A DNA stretch of 37,472 bases, taken from positions 1 through 37,472 of IMG/VR virus record IMGVR_UViG_3300030419_007750. One strand, 5' to 3'. Every line of letters begins with the position of its first letter. Position 1 is the stretch's first letter. This document shows, piece after piece, positions 21,429-30,404 of this stretch. A program made the position numbers and the translations under genes. The DNA comes from a virus. The notes under the pieces were generated by a model, which was not told where the DNA came from, searched no databases, and was given only the letters and a program-made list of their open reading frames with translations.

Positions 21429-22166
21429 ATGAAAATATTACCGCAAAAGATGATAAAAAACAATTTATATATACATCATCATTTAGGACTAGGAGATCAT
21501 CTTGCTTGCAACGGGATGGTTAGATATATTTTGAAACAGTGGGAATATAATCAAATCACCGTTTTTGCTAAAGATAATTACTTTTCAATGGTTGATTTCA
21601 TGTATCGAGACAATGAGAAGATAAAAGTAATAAAAGTAGACAAGGATAAAGAATATGAATCTGTTCGCAAGGCTATCAATGCGGGGCTTTCTGAATCTGA
21701 AGGTAATGGTTCTTTGATAGTAGGACATCAAAATTATAACAAAAACGCAGAAAATAAAAATTGTTGGGAAATATTCTACGACCAAATAAATATACCTTAC
21801 AACGTCAGAAAAGATTTCTTTTATGTTGAGAGAGATTTAAAAGAAGAAGAAAGAGTCTTCTCTAAATTTAATCCCGCTAACGAACCTTTTTTGTTTCTTC
21901 ACGACGATAAAGAAAGAGGGTTCAATTTAAATAGAAATCATATATTAAATAAAGACCTGCGAATAATAGAAAATGATGTAACTGAAAATATTTTTTATTT
22001 CATTAAAATTTTACAAGAAGCTGAAGAGATTCATTGTATGGAAAGCTGTTTTAAAACTTTAATAGACCTTTATTGTAAACAGGATAACTTATTCTTTCAC
22101 GACTTTAGGGGCCATCCACTGGGGCAAAACAGTCTAAAACAATGGAGGGTAATTTCTTATGAGTGA
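21429..22166 (+). CDS. GT-B-like glycan protein, homologous to second half of the 23455 fusion
   Basis: After a short lead the protein reads NNLYIHHHLGLGDHLACNGM (about 11-30). This resembles the start of GT9- or GT-B-type transferases (GLGDxxxxxP), with NIFYFIKILQEAEEIHCMES near 189-208. RGHPLGQNSLKQW closes it. No catalytic assignment is secure. It starts immediately after the previous stop (TAAATG), so the pair is translationally coupled. The homologous module at 23455-24891 is fused to its partner. Confidence 0.66.
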   Translation: MKILPQKMIKNNLYIHHHLGLGDHLACNGMVRYILKQWEYNQITVFAKDNYFSMVDFMYRDNEKIKVIKVDKDKEYESVRKAINAGLSESEGNGSLIVGHQNYNKNAENKNCWEIFYDQINIPYNVRKDFFYVERDLKEEERVFSKFNPANEPFLFLHDDKERGFNLNRNHILNKDLRIIENDVTENIFYFIKILQEAEEIHCMESCFKTLIDLYCKQDNLFFHDFRGHPLGQNSLKQWRVISYE

Positions 22167-23028
22167 TTTTATTAATTATAATTGGATGCCAACCATTGCC
22201 GATCATTGCTTGGATGCTCCTGAAGAATTTTATATAAATGCTGGAGTTTCACGATTACATGACAAATGCGAATTTAACCCAGAGGACGTAAAAGAAGACG
22301 ACATTATTTTTGTTAAGACAGACTATATATATAACGGATATTTCATAAATCTACTTAATGCTATAAAAAATAAATTTACCTTAGTAAGCGGGATTTCTTC
22401 TTATAATGTTGGATTAGGACATCCTTCTTACATAGATGTTTTAAATAGCAACAAAGTAAACCATTGGTTTTGCACTAACCCTCCTGACGTAGACTCGAAA
22501 AAAATAACAGGTTTGCCCATTGGATTTGAGGAAAAAGAAAGAGAAGGTGGTAATCAGAAAGTTATAAGAAAGCACTGGAAAGATAAACCAAAGTGGCAAG
22601 ACAAAATTGATAAAATCTATTTATCTTATCATACTTCAGGAAATAACCCTAATAGAGATAAAAATACTAAATATCTTAGCTCTTTACCATGCGTTGTCAC
22701 CGAGAAGAGCAAGCTTTCATTCGATAAATATCTGGAAAAAATGAGGCAATACAAATATGTTATTTGTCTGGAAGGATCAGGGTTTGATACTCATAGAAAT
22801 TACGAAGCTCTACTCGTAGGCTCTATTCCTATAATGATAAATAGTACAATTAAAAAAATATACGATGATTGGAATTTACCGTCGATTTTCGTTGGCAATT
22901 GGACACAAATAGACTCTAATTTTATCCCCGAAGAGAGCGAAAAGCTAACGATTCTGAATAGCAATATTGAATCTTTTTTAAGTATCAAATCTCATAAAGA
23001 AAGAATTTTACAATATGCCAAAGATTGA
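22159..23028 (+). CDS. Exostosin-like (GT47-type) glycosyltransferase
   Basis: The C-terminal half contains YKYVICLEGSGFDTHRNYEA then LLVGSIPIMINSTI (about 199-232), the exostosin-type donor motif. KITGLPIGFEE near 114-124 parallels IPIGLANPKW of the relative at 17652-18446. The 289-residue protein would be a cytoplasmic inverting glycosyltransferase of unknown specificity. It overlaps the previous gene by 8 bases and the next by 14. Confidence 0.72.
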   Translation: MSDFINYNWMPTIADHCLDAPEEFYINAGVSRLHDKCEFNPEDVKEDDIIFVKTDYIYNGYFINLLNAIKNKFTLVSGISSYNVGLGHPSYIDVLNSNKVNHWFCTNPPDVDSKKITGLPIGFEEKEREGGNQKVIRKHWKDKPKWQDKIDKIYLSYHTSGNNPNRDKNTKYLSSLPCVVTEKSKLSFDKYLEKMRQYKYVICLEGSGFDTHRNYEALLVGSIPIMINSTIKKIYDDWNLPSIFVGNWTQIDSNFIPEESEKLTILNSNIESFLSIKSHKERILQYAKD

Positions 23029-23428
23029 AGTCTCAAACGGTGAAATAATAGATAAATTCACCATATTATTGATAAAAAAAGATAAAATAAAAGACGCATC
23101 TAAGCTTAAACATATAGAAAATGAATTGAAGGTATTTTTAAATATTTTAAACTCTGAATCAGGCCAAGATGGAGTAGATAAATTAAAGAATGTCCCTGAC
23201 ACCCTTATAAACGATTTGAAAGAGATTAACTCCAAGCTATGGAATATAGAGGATCAAATAAGATTAAAAGAGCAAGATAAAGATTTTGGAGAGCAATTTA
23301 TAAAGCTCTCAAGATCAATTTACACACTCAATGATAAAAGGTTTAGAATTAAGAATAAAATCAATGAAGTAACTAAATCAGCTCTTAGAGAGCAAAAAGA
23401 TCATAAAACTTGTGAAGGAACGATATAA
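23015..23428 (+). CDS. DUF6165 family protein
   Basis: The sequence VSNGEIIDKFTILLIKKDKI at the start, the mid-protein INSKLWNIEDQIRLKEQ, and LNDKRFRIKNKINE with a REQK end match DUF6165. This helical family is found in bacterial LPS and capsule clusters; its function is unknown. A second copy is encoded at 27192-27590. No enzyme motif is visible, so it may be a scaffold or regulator for the glycosyltransferases. Confidence 0.75.
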   Translation: MPKIEVSNGEIIDKFTILLIKKDKIKDASKLKHIENELKVFLNILNSESGQDGVDKLKNVPDTLINDLKEINSKLWNIEDQIRLKEQDKDFGEQFIKLSRSIYTLNDKRFRIKNKINEVTKSALREQKDHKTCEGTI

Positions 23429-23454
23429 TTTAATATTACGAAAAATCCAAACTG

Positions 23455-24891
23455 ATGAATTGTTCAAATTTGAAAAAAATAATAAGTTTTTGCCTTTGGG
23501 GCGATAATCCTAAATATAATAAAGGAGCTATAGAAAACGCTGACATCGCTCTAGAATTGTACCCATCTTGGGTATGTAGATATTATATAGGTAAATCTAC
23601 CCCTTCAAAAACTATAACCGAATTATCTAAAAGGGAAAATACAGAAATATTTATAATGAATGAAGAGGGCAACTGGAGTGGTATGTTTTGGAGATTCCTG
23701 CCAGCTTCAGAACCCAATGTTGAAGTAATGATTTCGAGGGATACCGATAGCCGTTTATCCTTGAGGGAAAGATGGGCTGTTGAAGAATGGGTAAATAGTG
23801 ATAAAAATTTTCACGTTATGAGAGATCACCCTGCTCACGCAACTGAAATACTAGGCGGTATGTGGGGTGCTAAACATGGAATTCTTCGTGTTATGAGCGA
23901 ATTAATTTCTAAATATCCTAAAGGTGAATTCTGGCAAGTTGATCAAAACTTTTTAAGGGAAAAAGTCTGGCCGTTAGTCAAAGATGATTGTTTTGTTCAT
24001 GATGAGTTCTTTGAAAGAAAGGGCGCAAACGCGATTGCCAAAAAATTCCCCACACCACGTCTTGGCGGGTTGGATAAAGAAAAAAATCCCATCAACTTCG
24101 TGGGAAAACCTATAGAAATAAAAAAGAAAAAACCTCGTGTAAAAAAAGAAACTCCTGCACCCCCGCCTGAACCAGTTAAAAAAACTAATCTTTTTGTTTA
24201 TCATCACCTAGGCTTAGGGGATCATTTGGATTGCAATGGAATGATTAGATATTTTTTAGAAAAACTAGATTACGAGACTATTACCGTTTTTGGTAAAAGT
24301 AATTATTTCGATATGATAAAATTTATGTATCGAGATGAGCCGAGAATAAAGGTAGTTAAAATAGATAAAAATAAAGAGAGGGAAGAGGTGCAAAGGGTTG
24401 TTAACGGCCCCGAATCCAGTATAAGCGACCTTTTAACTATTGGGCACGGAACCTATCATGATAGAGATGAAACTAAAAATTGCTGGGAGCTCTTTTATGA
24501 TCAGGTAAATGTTCCCTATTCAGTAAGAAAAAAATATTTTAAATTACAAAGAGATGTTAAAGAAGAAAATAGGGTGTTTAAAAAACTAAACCCCAAAAAC
24601 AAACCTTATATTTTTGTGCATGAAGACAAGGATAGAGGCTTTGAACTAAATAGAAAACATTTTTTAAAGAAGAGACTTCATATAATAGAAAATGATATTT
24701 CTGAAAATATTTTTTATTTTATAAAAATTTTAAAAAACGCACAGGAAATTCACGCTATGGAAAGTTCATTTAAGACTTTAATAGATTTATATTGCAAACA
24801 GGAAAATTTATTTTTTCATGATTTCAGGGGACACCCCTTGGGTAAACGTAGCAATAAAAACTGGAAAACTGTAAAATATGAGGATAAATAA
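23455..24891 (+). CDS. Fused two-domain glycan protein (GT-A-like + GT-B-like)
   Basis: Residues 1 to about 217 closely match the protein at 20775-21428 (FCLWGDNPKY, GNWSGMFWRF, SRDTDSRLS, HDEFFERK). Residues about 244-478 match 21429-22166 (YHHLGLGDHLDCNGMIRYFL, ENIFYFIKIL, LFFHDFRGHPLG). A Lys-rich then Pro-rich linker (KKKKPRVKKETPAPPPEPVK) at about 220-242 replaces the stop-start junction of the split pair. The fusion implies that the two modules work together, with donor or acceptor passed between them. Activity is not known. A gap of 26 bases precedes it. Confidence 0.75.
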   Translation: MNCSNLKKIISFCLWGDNPKYNKGAIENADIALELYPSWVCRYYIGKSTPSKTITELSKRENTEIFIMNEEGNWSGMFWRFLPASEPNVEVMISRDTDSRLSLRERWAVEEWVNSDKNFHVMRDHPAHATEILGGMWGAKHGILRVMSELISKYPKGEFWQVDQNFLREKVWPLVKDDCFVHDEFFERKGANAIAKKFPTPRLGGLDKEKNPINFVGKPIEIKKKKPRVKKETPAPPPEPVKKTNLFVYHHLGLGDHLDCNGMIRYFLEKLDYETITVFGKSNYFDMIKFMYRDEPRIKVVKIDKNKEREEVQRVVNGPESSISDLLTIGHGTYHDRDETKNCWELFYDQVNVPYSVRKKYFKLQRDVKEENRVFKKLNPKNKPYIFVHEDKDRGFELNRKHFLKKRLHIIENDISENIFYFIKILKNAQEIHAMESSFKTLIDLYCKQENLFFHDFRGHPLGKRSNKNWKTVKYEDK

Positions 24892-24899
24892 TATTTAAT

Positions 24900-25475
24900 A
24901 TGGACGTTTCGATGTCAGTGGCCGAAATCGGTAAGTTTAAAGAATATCTACAGAAAAGCACTGATGTTTTTGAATTTGGCTGTGGCGGTAGTACTGTTTT
25001 AATTTCACATCTTGAAAATATTAAAAATTTGCATTCTGTGGATTCTGATTTAAACTGGATAAATAAAATAAAAGAAAAAGTTAAAAAAAACGTTGTATTT
25101 CATTTCGTAAATATCGGTGAACTTACCTATTGGGGACATCCTAAAGATGAATCTCAAAAAACAGAGTGGCCCAAATATTCTAACGTTTTAAAAGACTTAC
25201 ATGATTATTTTCCCGATTTAGTTTTTGTAGATGGCAGGTTCAGGGTAGCGTGCGCGTTAAAGTCTATAGAAAAAATGAAAAAAGAGTCTTATTTGATAAT
25301 GCATGACTACGCCCCCTCTTTCTTTCACGTACAAGATAGGAGTTATGGTGTCATAGAAAAATGGTTCAATAAAATTGATTCAGCAGATACTTTGAGCGTT
25401 TTTAAGAAAAAGGAAAATATTGACACTCAAGAGGTGCAAAAAATTTTAAAACAATACGAATACGACGATAGTTAA
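24900..25475 (+). CDS. SAM-dependent methyltransferase
   Basis: DVFEFGCGGSTVLISHL (about 22-38) is a class I SAM-binding loop. HSVDSDLNWI and DLVFVDGRFRVACALKSIEK (about 103-122) follow, as in Methyltransf_24-like enzymes. YLIMHDYAPSF is near 133-143. It is 191 residues and apparently complete. The substrate is probably a sugar or glycoprotein, judged from the neighbours. Confidence 0.72.
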   Translation: MDVSMSVAEIGKFKEYLQKSTDVFEFGCGGSTVLISHLENIKNLHSVDSDLNWINKIKEKVKKNVVFHFVNIGELTYWGHPKDESQKTEWPKYSNVLKDLHDYFPDLVFVDGRFRVACALKSIEKMKKESYLIMHDYAPSFFHVQDRSYGVIEKWFNKIDSADTLSVFKKKENIDTQEVQKILKQYEYDDS

Positions 25476-25476
25476 A

Positions 25477-26409
25477 ATGATAAATCTAACCATAGAAAAT
25501 AATCCTTCTTTTTATTTTGATTATAGGGAAGGCTTAAAGTATTTAAGAGAGCTAAATGAAGATAATTATGAATATCCCGAAGAAAAAACCATCTTTCATG
25601 TATATTCTGAATTCAAAAATCCCAAAGAGCTCATGGTTCTTAAGTCCTATTTGGCTACGCAAAATTTAGAAAAAACTAAATTAATAGTATGGTCAGATTA
25701 TGATATATCTAACCAAGAAAACATACAACCTTATAAGCATTTAGTAGATTTAAGAGTTTATAATTGTCAGGAGCTTGCTAAAGGAACACCTCTTGAAAAC
25801 TCTCAGCTTCATTTTTCACTAAATTCAGACCAAAATCATTGGATGCATAGTGGTATAATGAGATTTTTAGTTCTTTATAAATTTGGAGGTATTTATGTGG
25901 ATATGGATACAATCTTGTTAAGAGATTTTAAACCTATACTCAATCAAGATTTTGCTTATCAATGGGGTGGCGCTACAGATTTTCCGAAAGAAAGAAGAGA
26001 CCTTCCCGACTGTCACGGTCCATGCGCGGCAATAATCGGATGTAGCTATAAAAGCAGCTTTATTGAAGAGTGCATGCAAAGATTACTTGTTACACCGCCC
26101 TCGGGTGGAACTTGCTATGATGAGGACATGCTTTCTTATGTTTACAGGAAAGTAAAATTTACCGTATTTCCATCTTCCTTTTTTGATACCCAGTGGTTAA
26201 TTAGCAAAGTTAACGTTGAGGACTCTATTACGGCTACGGAGGAAATGTTCGATATCCCTGTGCAAGATAAATCTAGATTATTTTTAGAGGCTTTCGCATG
26301 GCACTGGCACAACTCCTCAAATAAAAATAAAATACCTGTAGAAAATAGTAAATTTGATTTGCTAGAAAAACTGATTAATGAAAAACTAAAAACCAAAAAA
26401 ATATCGTGA
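25477..26409 (+). CDS. GT32-like glycosyltransferase (DXD sugar-binding)
   Basis: The motif RFLVLYKFGGIYVDMDTILL (about 129-148) is the Gly_transf_sug DxD signature of GT32 and related capsular transferases. IFHVYSEFKNPKELMVLKSY lies near 40-59, and AFAWHWHNSSNKN close to the C-terminus provides the family's terminal His motif. At 310 residues it is complete. Alpha-galactosyl or mannosyl transfer is typical of the family; specificity is unknown here. The next gene starts with GTG in a 4-base overlap. Confidence 0.82.
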   Translation: MINLTIENNPSFYFDYREGLKYLRELNEDNYEYPEEKTIFHVYSEFKNPKELMVLKSYLATQNLEKTKLIVWSDYDISNQENIQPYKHLVDLRVYNCQELAKGTPLENSQLHFSLNSDQNHWMHSGIMRFLVLYKFGGIYVDMDTILLRDFKPILNQDFAYQWGGATDFPKERRDLPDCHGPCAAIIGCSYKSSFIEECMQRLLVTPPSGGTCYDEDMLSYVYRKVKFTVFPSSFFDTQWLISKVNVEDSITATEEMFDIPVQDKSRLFLEAFAWHWHNSSNKNKIPVENSKFDLLEKLINEKLKTKKIS

Positions 26410-27149
26410 AAACTTTAGAAAGAATTTGCGAAGACAATAAAACTGATAAATTTCAACATGGCTACTGTCCTGTATATGATAAATATTTTAACAAATACAG
26501 GGATCAAGAAATAAATTTTGTAGAAATAGGAGTATTCGAAGGCAACTCTATTCGTGCATGGCTTGAATATTTTCCTAAAGCTCAAATATTTGCTTTAGAT
26601 GTTTATGAAAAATCCCATTTATTTAATGATCCCAGAATTCATTTTTTTCACATGGACGCCTCACAAGAGGATTGCATAAATAACTTAATGGCAGAGATAG
26701 CAAAAATAACTAACAGAAAAAAGATAGATTTACTAGTAGATGACGGCTCTCATTTTCAATACGACCAAATGAACAGCTTGGGCTATATTTTTCCGTTTAT
26801 AGAAAGCGCTGGAATTTACGCTATAGAAGATATAGTATATGAGAGAGACCTTAAATCAGGCTCTCAATGGTGGGGTCACTCAGGTGAGCCTCATCACAGC
26901 GTGGCGGGTGAATGTCATCTAGGCTCCCAAATAAGAACCGATAAAGAATGGCTTGCTGGGGATGAAATTAACTACGAAAACTGCACCGACGCAACCCTTG
27001 GTAGATTTCTAGAAAACAAAACTCTGGATAGCAGATATTTAACTAAGTCTCAAAATCAATATATATCTAAAAATACTAAGCATATATCTATATATGATGA
27101 TTCTACATTAACATGCCCAAGTAAATTATGTTTTATTTCTAAAAAATAA
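26406..27149 (+). CDS. SAM-dependent methyltransferase (MycE/TylF-like sugar O-methyltransferase)
   Basis: VEIGVFEGNSIRAWLEYFPK then AQIFALDVYE (about 39-68) is the SAM site. DLLVDDGSHFQYDQMNSL (about 115-132) and AGIYAIEDIVYERD (about 138-151) match macrolide sugar O-methyltransferases of the MycE/TylF type. A metal-dependent sugar O-methyltransferase is the best guess. The GTG start is in a GTGA overlap. A 42-base gap with AATATTATTTATT follows. Confidence 0.76.
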   Translation: MKTLERICEDNKTDKFQHGYCPVYDKYFNKYRDQEINFVEIGVFEGNSIRAWLEYFPKAQIFALDVYEKSHLFNDPRIHFFHMDASQEDCINNLMAEIAKITNRKKIDLLVDDGSHFQYDQMNSLGYIFPFIESAGIYAIEDIVYERDLKSGSQWWGHSGEPHHSVAGECHLGSQIRTDKEWLAGDEINYENCTDATLGRFLENKTLDSRYLTKSQNQYISKNTKHISIYDDSTLTCPSKLCFISKK

Positions 27150-27191
27150 AGTTGCTTTAATTTCAAAAAAAAAATATTATTTATTTCAATA

Positions 27192-27590
27192 ATGAAAGTA
27201 GAAGTAGCACTAGGGGAAATATTTGACAAGATAACTATTCTAGATATTAAACTCGAAAGAATTAGTGATCAGTCTAGACTGAAATACATAAGAGCCGAAA
27301 AGAAAGAACTAACTTCAGCTTTAATGTACGATGGAATAGAGGTGGACGAAAAGCTGTATGAAGAACTAAAAAATATTAATATTAAAATTTGGGATACCGA
27401 AGCTGGTTTTCGAGAAAAAGAGTCCAAAAAAGAATTTGATGAAGAGTTTATTCAATTTGCTAGACTCAACGCTAAATTTAATGATGAAAGATTCTTGGTT
27501 AAAAAAAGAATCAATGAACATTACGACTCCCCTGTGAGAGAACAAAAATCCTATGATAGACTTTATACCTCAGATTCAGCCTTGGATTGA
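27192..27590 (+). CDS. DUF6165 family protein, second copy
   Basis: VEVALGEIFDKITILDIKLE, INIKIWDTEAGFREKE and NDERFLVKKRINEHYDSPVR match DUF6165 and parallel the copy at 23015-23428. The 132-residue protein is helical with no catalytic motif. Its last 38 bases overlap the aminotransferase gene in another frame, which is a longer overlap than elsewhere in this operon. The C-terminal residues (TSDSALD) may therefore be a recent read-through extension. Confidence 0.74.
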   Translation: MKVEVALGEIFDKITILDIKLERISDQSRLKYIRAEKKELTSALMYDGIEVDEKLYEELKNINIKIWDTEAGFREKESKKEFDEEFIQFARLNAKFNDERFLVKKRINEHYDSPVREQKSYDRLYTSDSALD

Positions 27591-28656
27591 CGAAAAAGAA
27601 TTACTTCAGTTACAGCGCGTTGTTGACTCTACTTACGTTACTGAACATAAGCTAACAGAAGAATTTGAATCGTTAATTAAAAAATTAACTGGAACTAAAC
27701 ATGCCGTTGCTGTTACTAATGGCACTGTGGGACTTTTTTCCGCTTTAAAAGCTTTAGGTATAGGAGAGGGTGATGAAGTAATTGTCCCAAACTTAACCTT
27801 CATAGCTTCTTCAAACGCAATATTAATGGCGGGCGCAAAGCCTGTGTTATGTGAAATAAATGATGATAATTTTTGCATAGATGTAGAAAAAATTGAAAAT
27901 TTAATTTCTCCAGCTACTAAGGCAATCATGCCTGTTCATTTATACGGCCAAAGCTGCAATATGACAGCTTTATGTAGTTTAGCTGAAAAACATAATTTAT
28001 ACATAGTTGAAGATGCCGCCCAAGGAGTAGGAGTTAAATATAACTCTAAACATGTAGGTACTTTTGGGGACGTAGGCGTTCTCTCATTTTACGGGAATAA
28101 AACAATAACCTGTGGAGAAGGGGGTGTTATCCTTACCGAGTGTGATAAAATAAGGGATGAGGTTTATAGCTTAAAAAATCACGGCAGATTAGAAAAAGGC
28201 AAATTTAAACATGAAAAAATAGGATTTAATTTTTCTTTTACTGAAATGCAAGCCGCGATAGGCATTGCCCAGTTACATAAACTACCCTCGGTGATAGAAA
28301 TTAAAAATAATATACATAAAAAGTACCATGACTCTTTAGAACATTTAAATGACAAGATAACTTCTATTAATCTAGACCAAAACTGCGATCCAGTTTGGTG
28401 GTTTACTTCTTTTTTAACAGATTACAAATCGGAGCTTAAAGAATATTTATTTAAAAATAATATTCAAACTAGAGATTTCTTTTACCCCCTGCATCTCCAA
28501 CCCTGTTATAAAGATTATCATTTTGCTGACCATAAATTTCCTGTGAGTGAAAATATATACTCAAAAGGTATTTCATTGCCGTCATCGTGCGGGTTGACTA
28601 ATGAGCAGCAAGATTATATAATTGAAAATATTATTAATTTCTTTAAATCTAAATGA
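27553..28656 (+). CDS. DegT/DnrJ-type PLP aminotransferase, perosamine-synthase-like
   Basis: The fold-type I sugar aminotransferase motifs are complete: TNGTVGLFSAL near 55-65, EDAAQGVG with Asp154, and SFYGNKTITCGEGG with the PLP Lys183. The GNKTITxGEGG form is typical of GDP-perosamine synthases, which aminate GDP-4-keto-6-deoxymannose at C4 with glutamate. The gene for that substrate's producer, a GDP-mannose dehydratase, lies at 33297. Other DegT enzymes act on UDP- or dTDP-sugars, so the donor is inference. At 367 residues it is full length. Confidence 0.82.
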   Translation: MIDFIPQIQPWIDEKELLQLQRVVDSTYVTEHKLTEEFESLIKKLTGTKHAVAVTNGTVGLFSALKALGIGEGDEVIVPNLTFIASSNAILMAGAKPVLCEINDDNFCIDVEKIENLISPATKAIMPVHLYGQSCNMTALCSLAEKHNLYIVEDAAQGVGVKYNSKHVGTFGDVGVLSFYGNKTITCGEGGVILTECDKIRDEVYSLKNHGRLEKGKFKHEKIGFNFSFTEMQAAIGIAQLHKLPSVIEIKNNIHKKYHDSLEHLNDKITSINLDQNCDPVWWFTSFLTDYKSELKEYLFKNNIQTRDFFYPLHLQPCYKDYHFADHKFPVSENIYSKGISLPSSCGLTNEQQDYIIENIINFFKSK

Positions 28657-29807
28657 TACCCCTAGTTAAAGATACTATCTCAAAAAAAGAGATAGACGAA
28701 CTAGTTAAATGGTTGCAAACCTACCCTCACCTTACTAAAGGGGAGGTGACTTTGGAGTATGAAAATACATGGTCAAAATTTTTAGGGTGCAAAAACTCTA
28801 TTTTTGTAAATTCTGGTTCTTCTGCGAATTTATTAATGCTTTATGCGTTAATTGAGCTAGGTCGGCTAAAGTCGGGTGATAAAGTAGCGGTTCCCGCACT
28901 ATCTTGGGCTACAGACTTAGCGCCAGTAGTTCAATTAGGCTTACAACCCGTATTGTGCGATTGCAATCTTGAAGATTTATCAATAGATATAAATCATTTA
29001 GAACAATTAATACTCAAAGATAAACCTAAAGCATTAATTTTAGTTTCGGTATTAGGGCTAGTGCCTGAAATGAAAAAAATTGTTGAAGTATGTAAAAACA
29101 ATAATATTATTTTATTAGAAGACGCCTGTGAATCATTAGGGTCAGAGTACAAAGGCGATAAGTTAGGAACTTTTGGTTTATGTTCCTCTTTTTCTACCTA
29201 TTTCGGCCATCACCTTTCCACTATTGAGGGAGGCATGGTTTGTACTGACGATGATGAAATCGCCAATGTATTAAAGTCGCTAAGGAGTCATGGCTGGGAT
29301 CGTGACATGGATAAAATCCCTAGGGATAACCTTAGACAAGAATTTAAAATAGACAACGATTTTGAATCTTTATATAAATTTTATTATATGGGATTTAATC
29401 TTAGGTCAACCGACCTCCAAGCCTTCATTGGTATAAATCAACTTAAAATAGCAAATAAGGTAGTAAAAGCTCGTAATTATAATTATAACATTTATCAATC
29501 TTTAGTAAAAAATGAATTATGGAAAGCTCCAGATTCTACAAATGAAAAATACGTGTCTAATTTTGCATATCCTGTTATTTCTAAAAATAGAGCTAAAGTT
29601 GTTGACACTCTAAAACGTAAAGAAATACAGTGTAGACCTTTAATTTGCGGATCGTTAGGCAGACAGCCTTTCTGGATTAAAAACTTTGGAGAATGCCGTT
29701 TAAAAAATGCAGATTTTGTAAATGACTACGGGTTTTATCTACCAAATAATCACGAACTTACAGAACCCGAAATTAACTTAATAACTAGCAACTTAAAGGA
29801 TTTATAA
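28653..29807 (+). CDS. ColD/RfbH-like nucleotide-sugar 3-dehydratase (PLP lysine replaced by His)
   Basis: This 384-residue protein has the DegT fold: NSGSSANLLML near 53-63 and EDACESLGS with Asp157. Where aminotransferases have Lys it reads SFSTYFGHHLSTIEGG, with His186 at the Lys position. That swap defines sugar 3-dehydratases such as ColD (GDP-4-keto-6-deoxymannose to the 3,6-dideoxy sugar) and the E1/RfbH enzymes. The length matches ColD. Its presence beside a GDP-mannose dehydratase and an epimerase/reductase fits a GDP-colitose-type route. CDP-sugar use cannot be excluded. Confidence 0.82.
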   Translation: MIPLVKDTISKKEIDELVKWLQTYPHLTKGEVTLEYENTWSKFLGCKNSIFVNSGSSANLLMLYALIELGRLKSGDKVAVPALSWATDLAPVVQLGLQPVLCDCNLEDLSIDINHLEQLILKDKPKALILVSVLGLVPEMKKIVEVCKNNNIILLEDACESLGSEYKGDKLGTFGLCSSFSTYFGHHLSTIEGGMVCTDDDEIANVLKSLRSHGWDRDMDKIPRDNLRQEFKIDNDFESLYKFYYMGFNLRSTDLQAFIGINQLKIANKVVKARNYNYNIYQSLVKNELWKAPDSTNEKYVSNFAYPVISKNRAKVVDTLKRKEIQCRPLICGSLGRQPFWIKNFGECRLKNADFVNDYGFYLPNNHELTEPEINLITSNLKDL

Positions 29808-30403
29808 TGGACGAATGGCATATTAAACAGCTCAATACTCTTTCAAAATTAATTAAACCTAACTGGCATTTCGCAGACGTAGGCGTTGCACGCGGAGAAA
29901 TGACTGACCTATTATCCCCTTTAATGGATAAAGGGTATTTATTTGAGGCTGATCCTTCCACTTACTCTCAATTAGAAAAAAAATATGCATCTTTTGATAA
30001 ATTAACATTAAATAATAATGCGGTTTATAGCGAGGAAGGTTTTGTTGATTTTTCTGTAAATGGTGAATTCATTGGAGGTATAGCCAAGCACACCCAGAAT
30101 AAGTCAGTTGAAAGTGTTAAAGTAAAAACAATTACTTTAGATAAATACTTTAAAGATAAAAAAATAAATTTAATAAAAATAGATGTTGAAGGAGCGGAAT
30201 TTGAAGTTCTCAAAGGCGCAAAAGAATTAATGAATTCTCAATCTCCCATATTTCAAGTTGAATTTCACTGGGATGAAGATTGGACTGATGAAAATCTTGA
30301 ATTTATTAAAAAATCAGAATACTATATCTATGATTTAAACCTTAAAAAAATAAACCTTAAAAATAGACCATATCAAGCGATTTTATTAAAAGGAGAATTG
30401 TAA
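29807..30403 (+). CDS. FkbM-family SAM methyltransferase
   Basis: FADVGVARGEMTDLL (23-37) is the SAM loop. LFEADPSTYSQLEKKYASF follows, and NLIKIDVEGAEFEVLKGAKE (about 120-139) is the FkbM signature. It is 198 residues, a compact form. A sugar O-methyltransferase role is inferred from its place between nucleotide-sugar enzymes. It begins inside the upstream stop (TAATG). Its last codons supply an AAGGAG ribosome-binding site for the next gene. Confidence 0.82.
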   Translation: MDEWHIKQLNTLSKLIKPNWHFADVGVARGEMTDLLSPLMDKGYLFEADPSTYSQLEKKYASFDKLTLNNNAVYSEEGFVDFSVNGEFIGGIAKHTQNKSVESVKVKTITLDKYFKDKKINLIKIDVEGAEFEVLKGAKELMNSQSPIFQVEFHWDEDWTDENLEFIKKSEYYIYDLNLKKINLKNRPYQAILLKGEL

Positions 30404-30404
30404 A

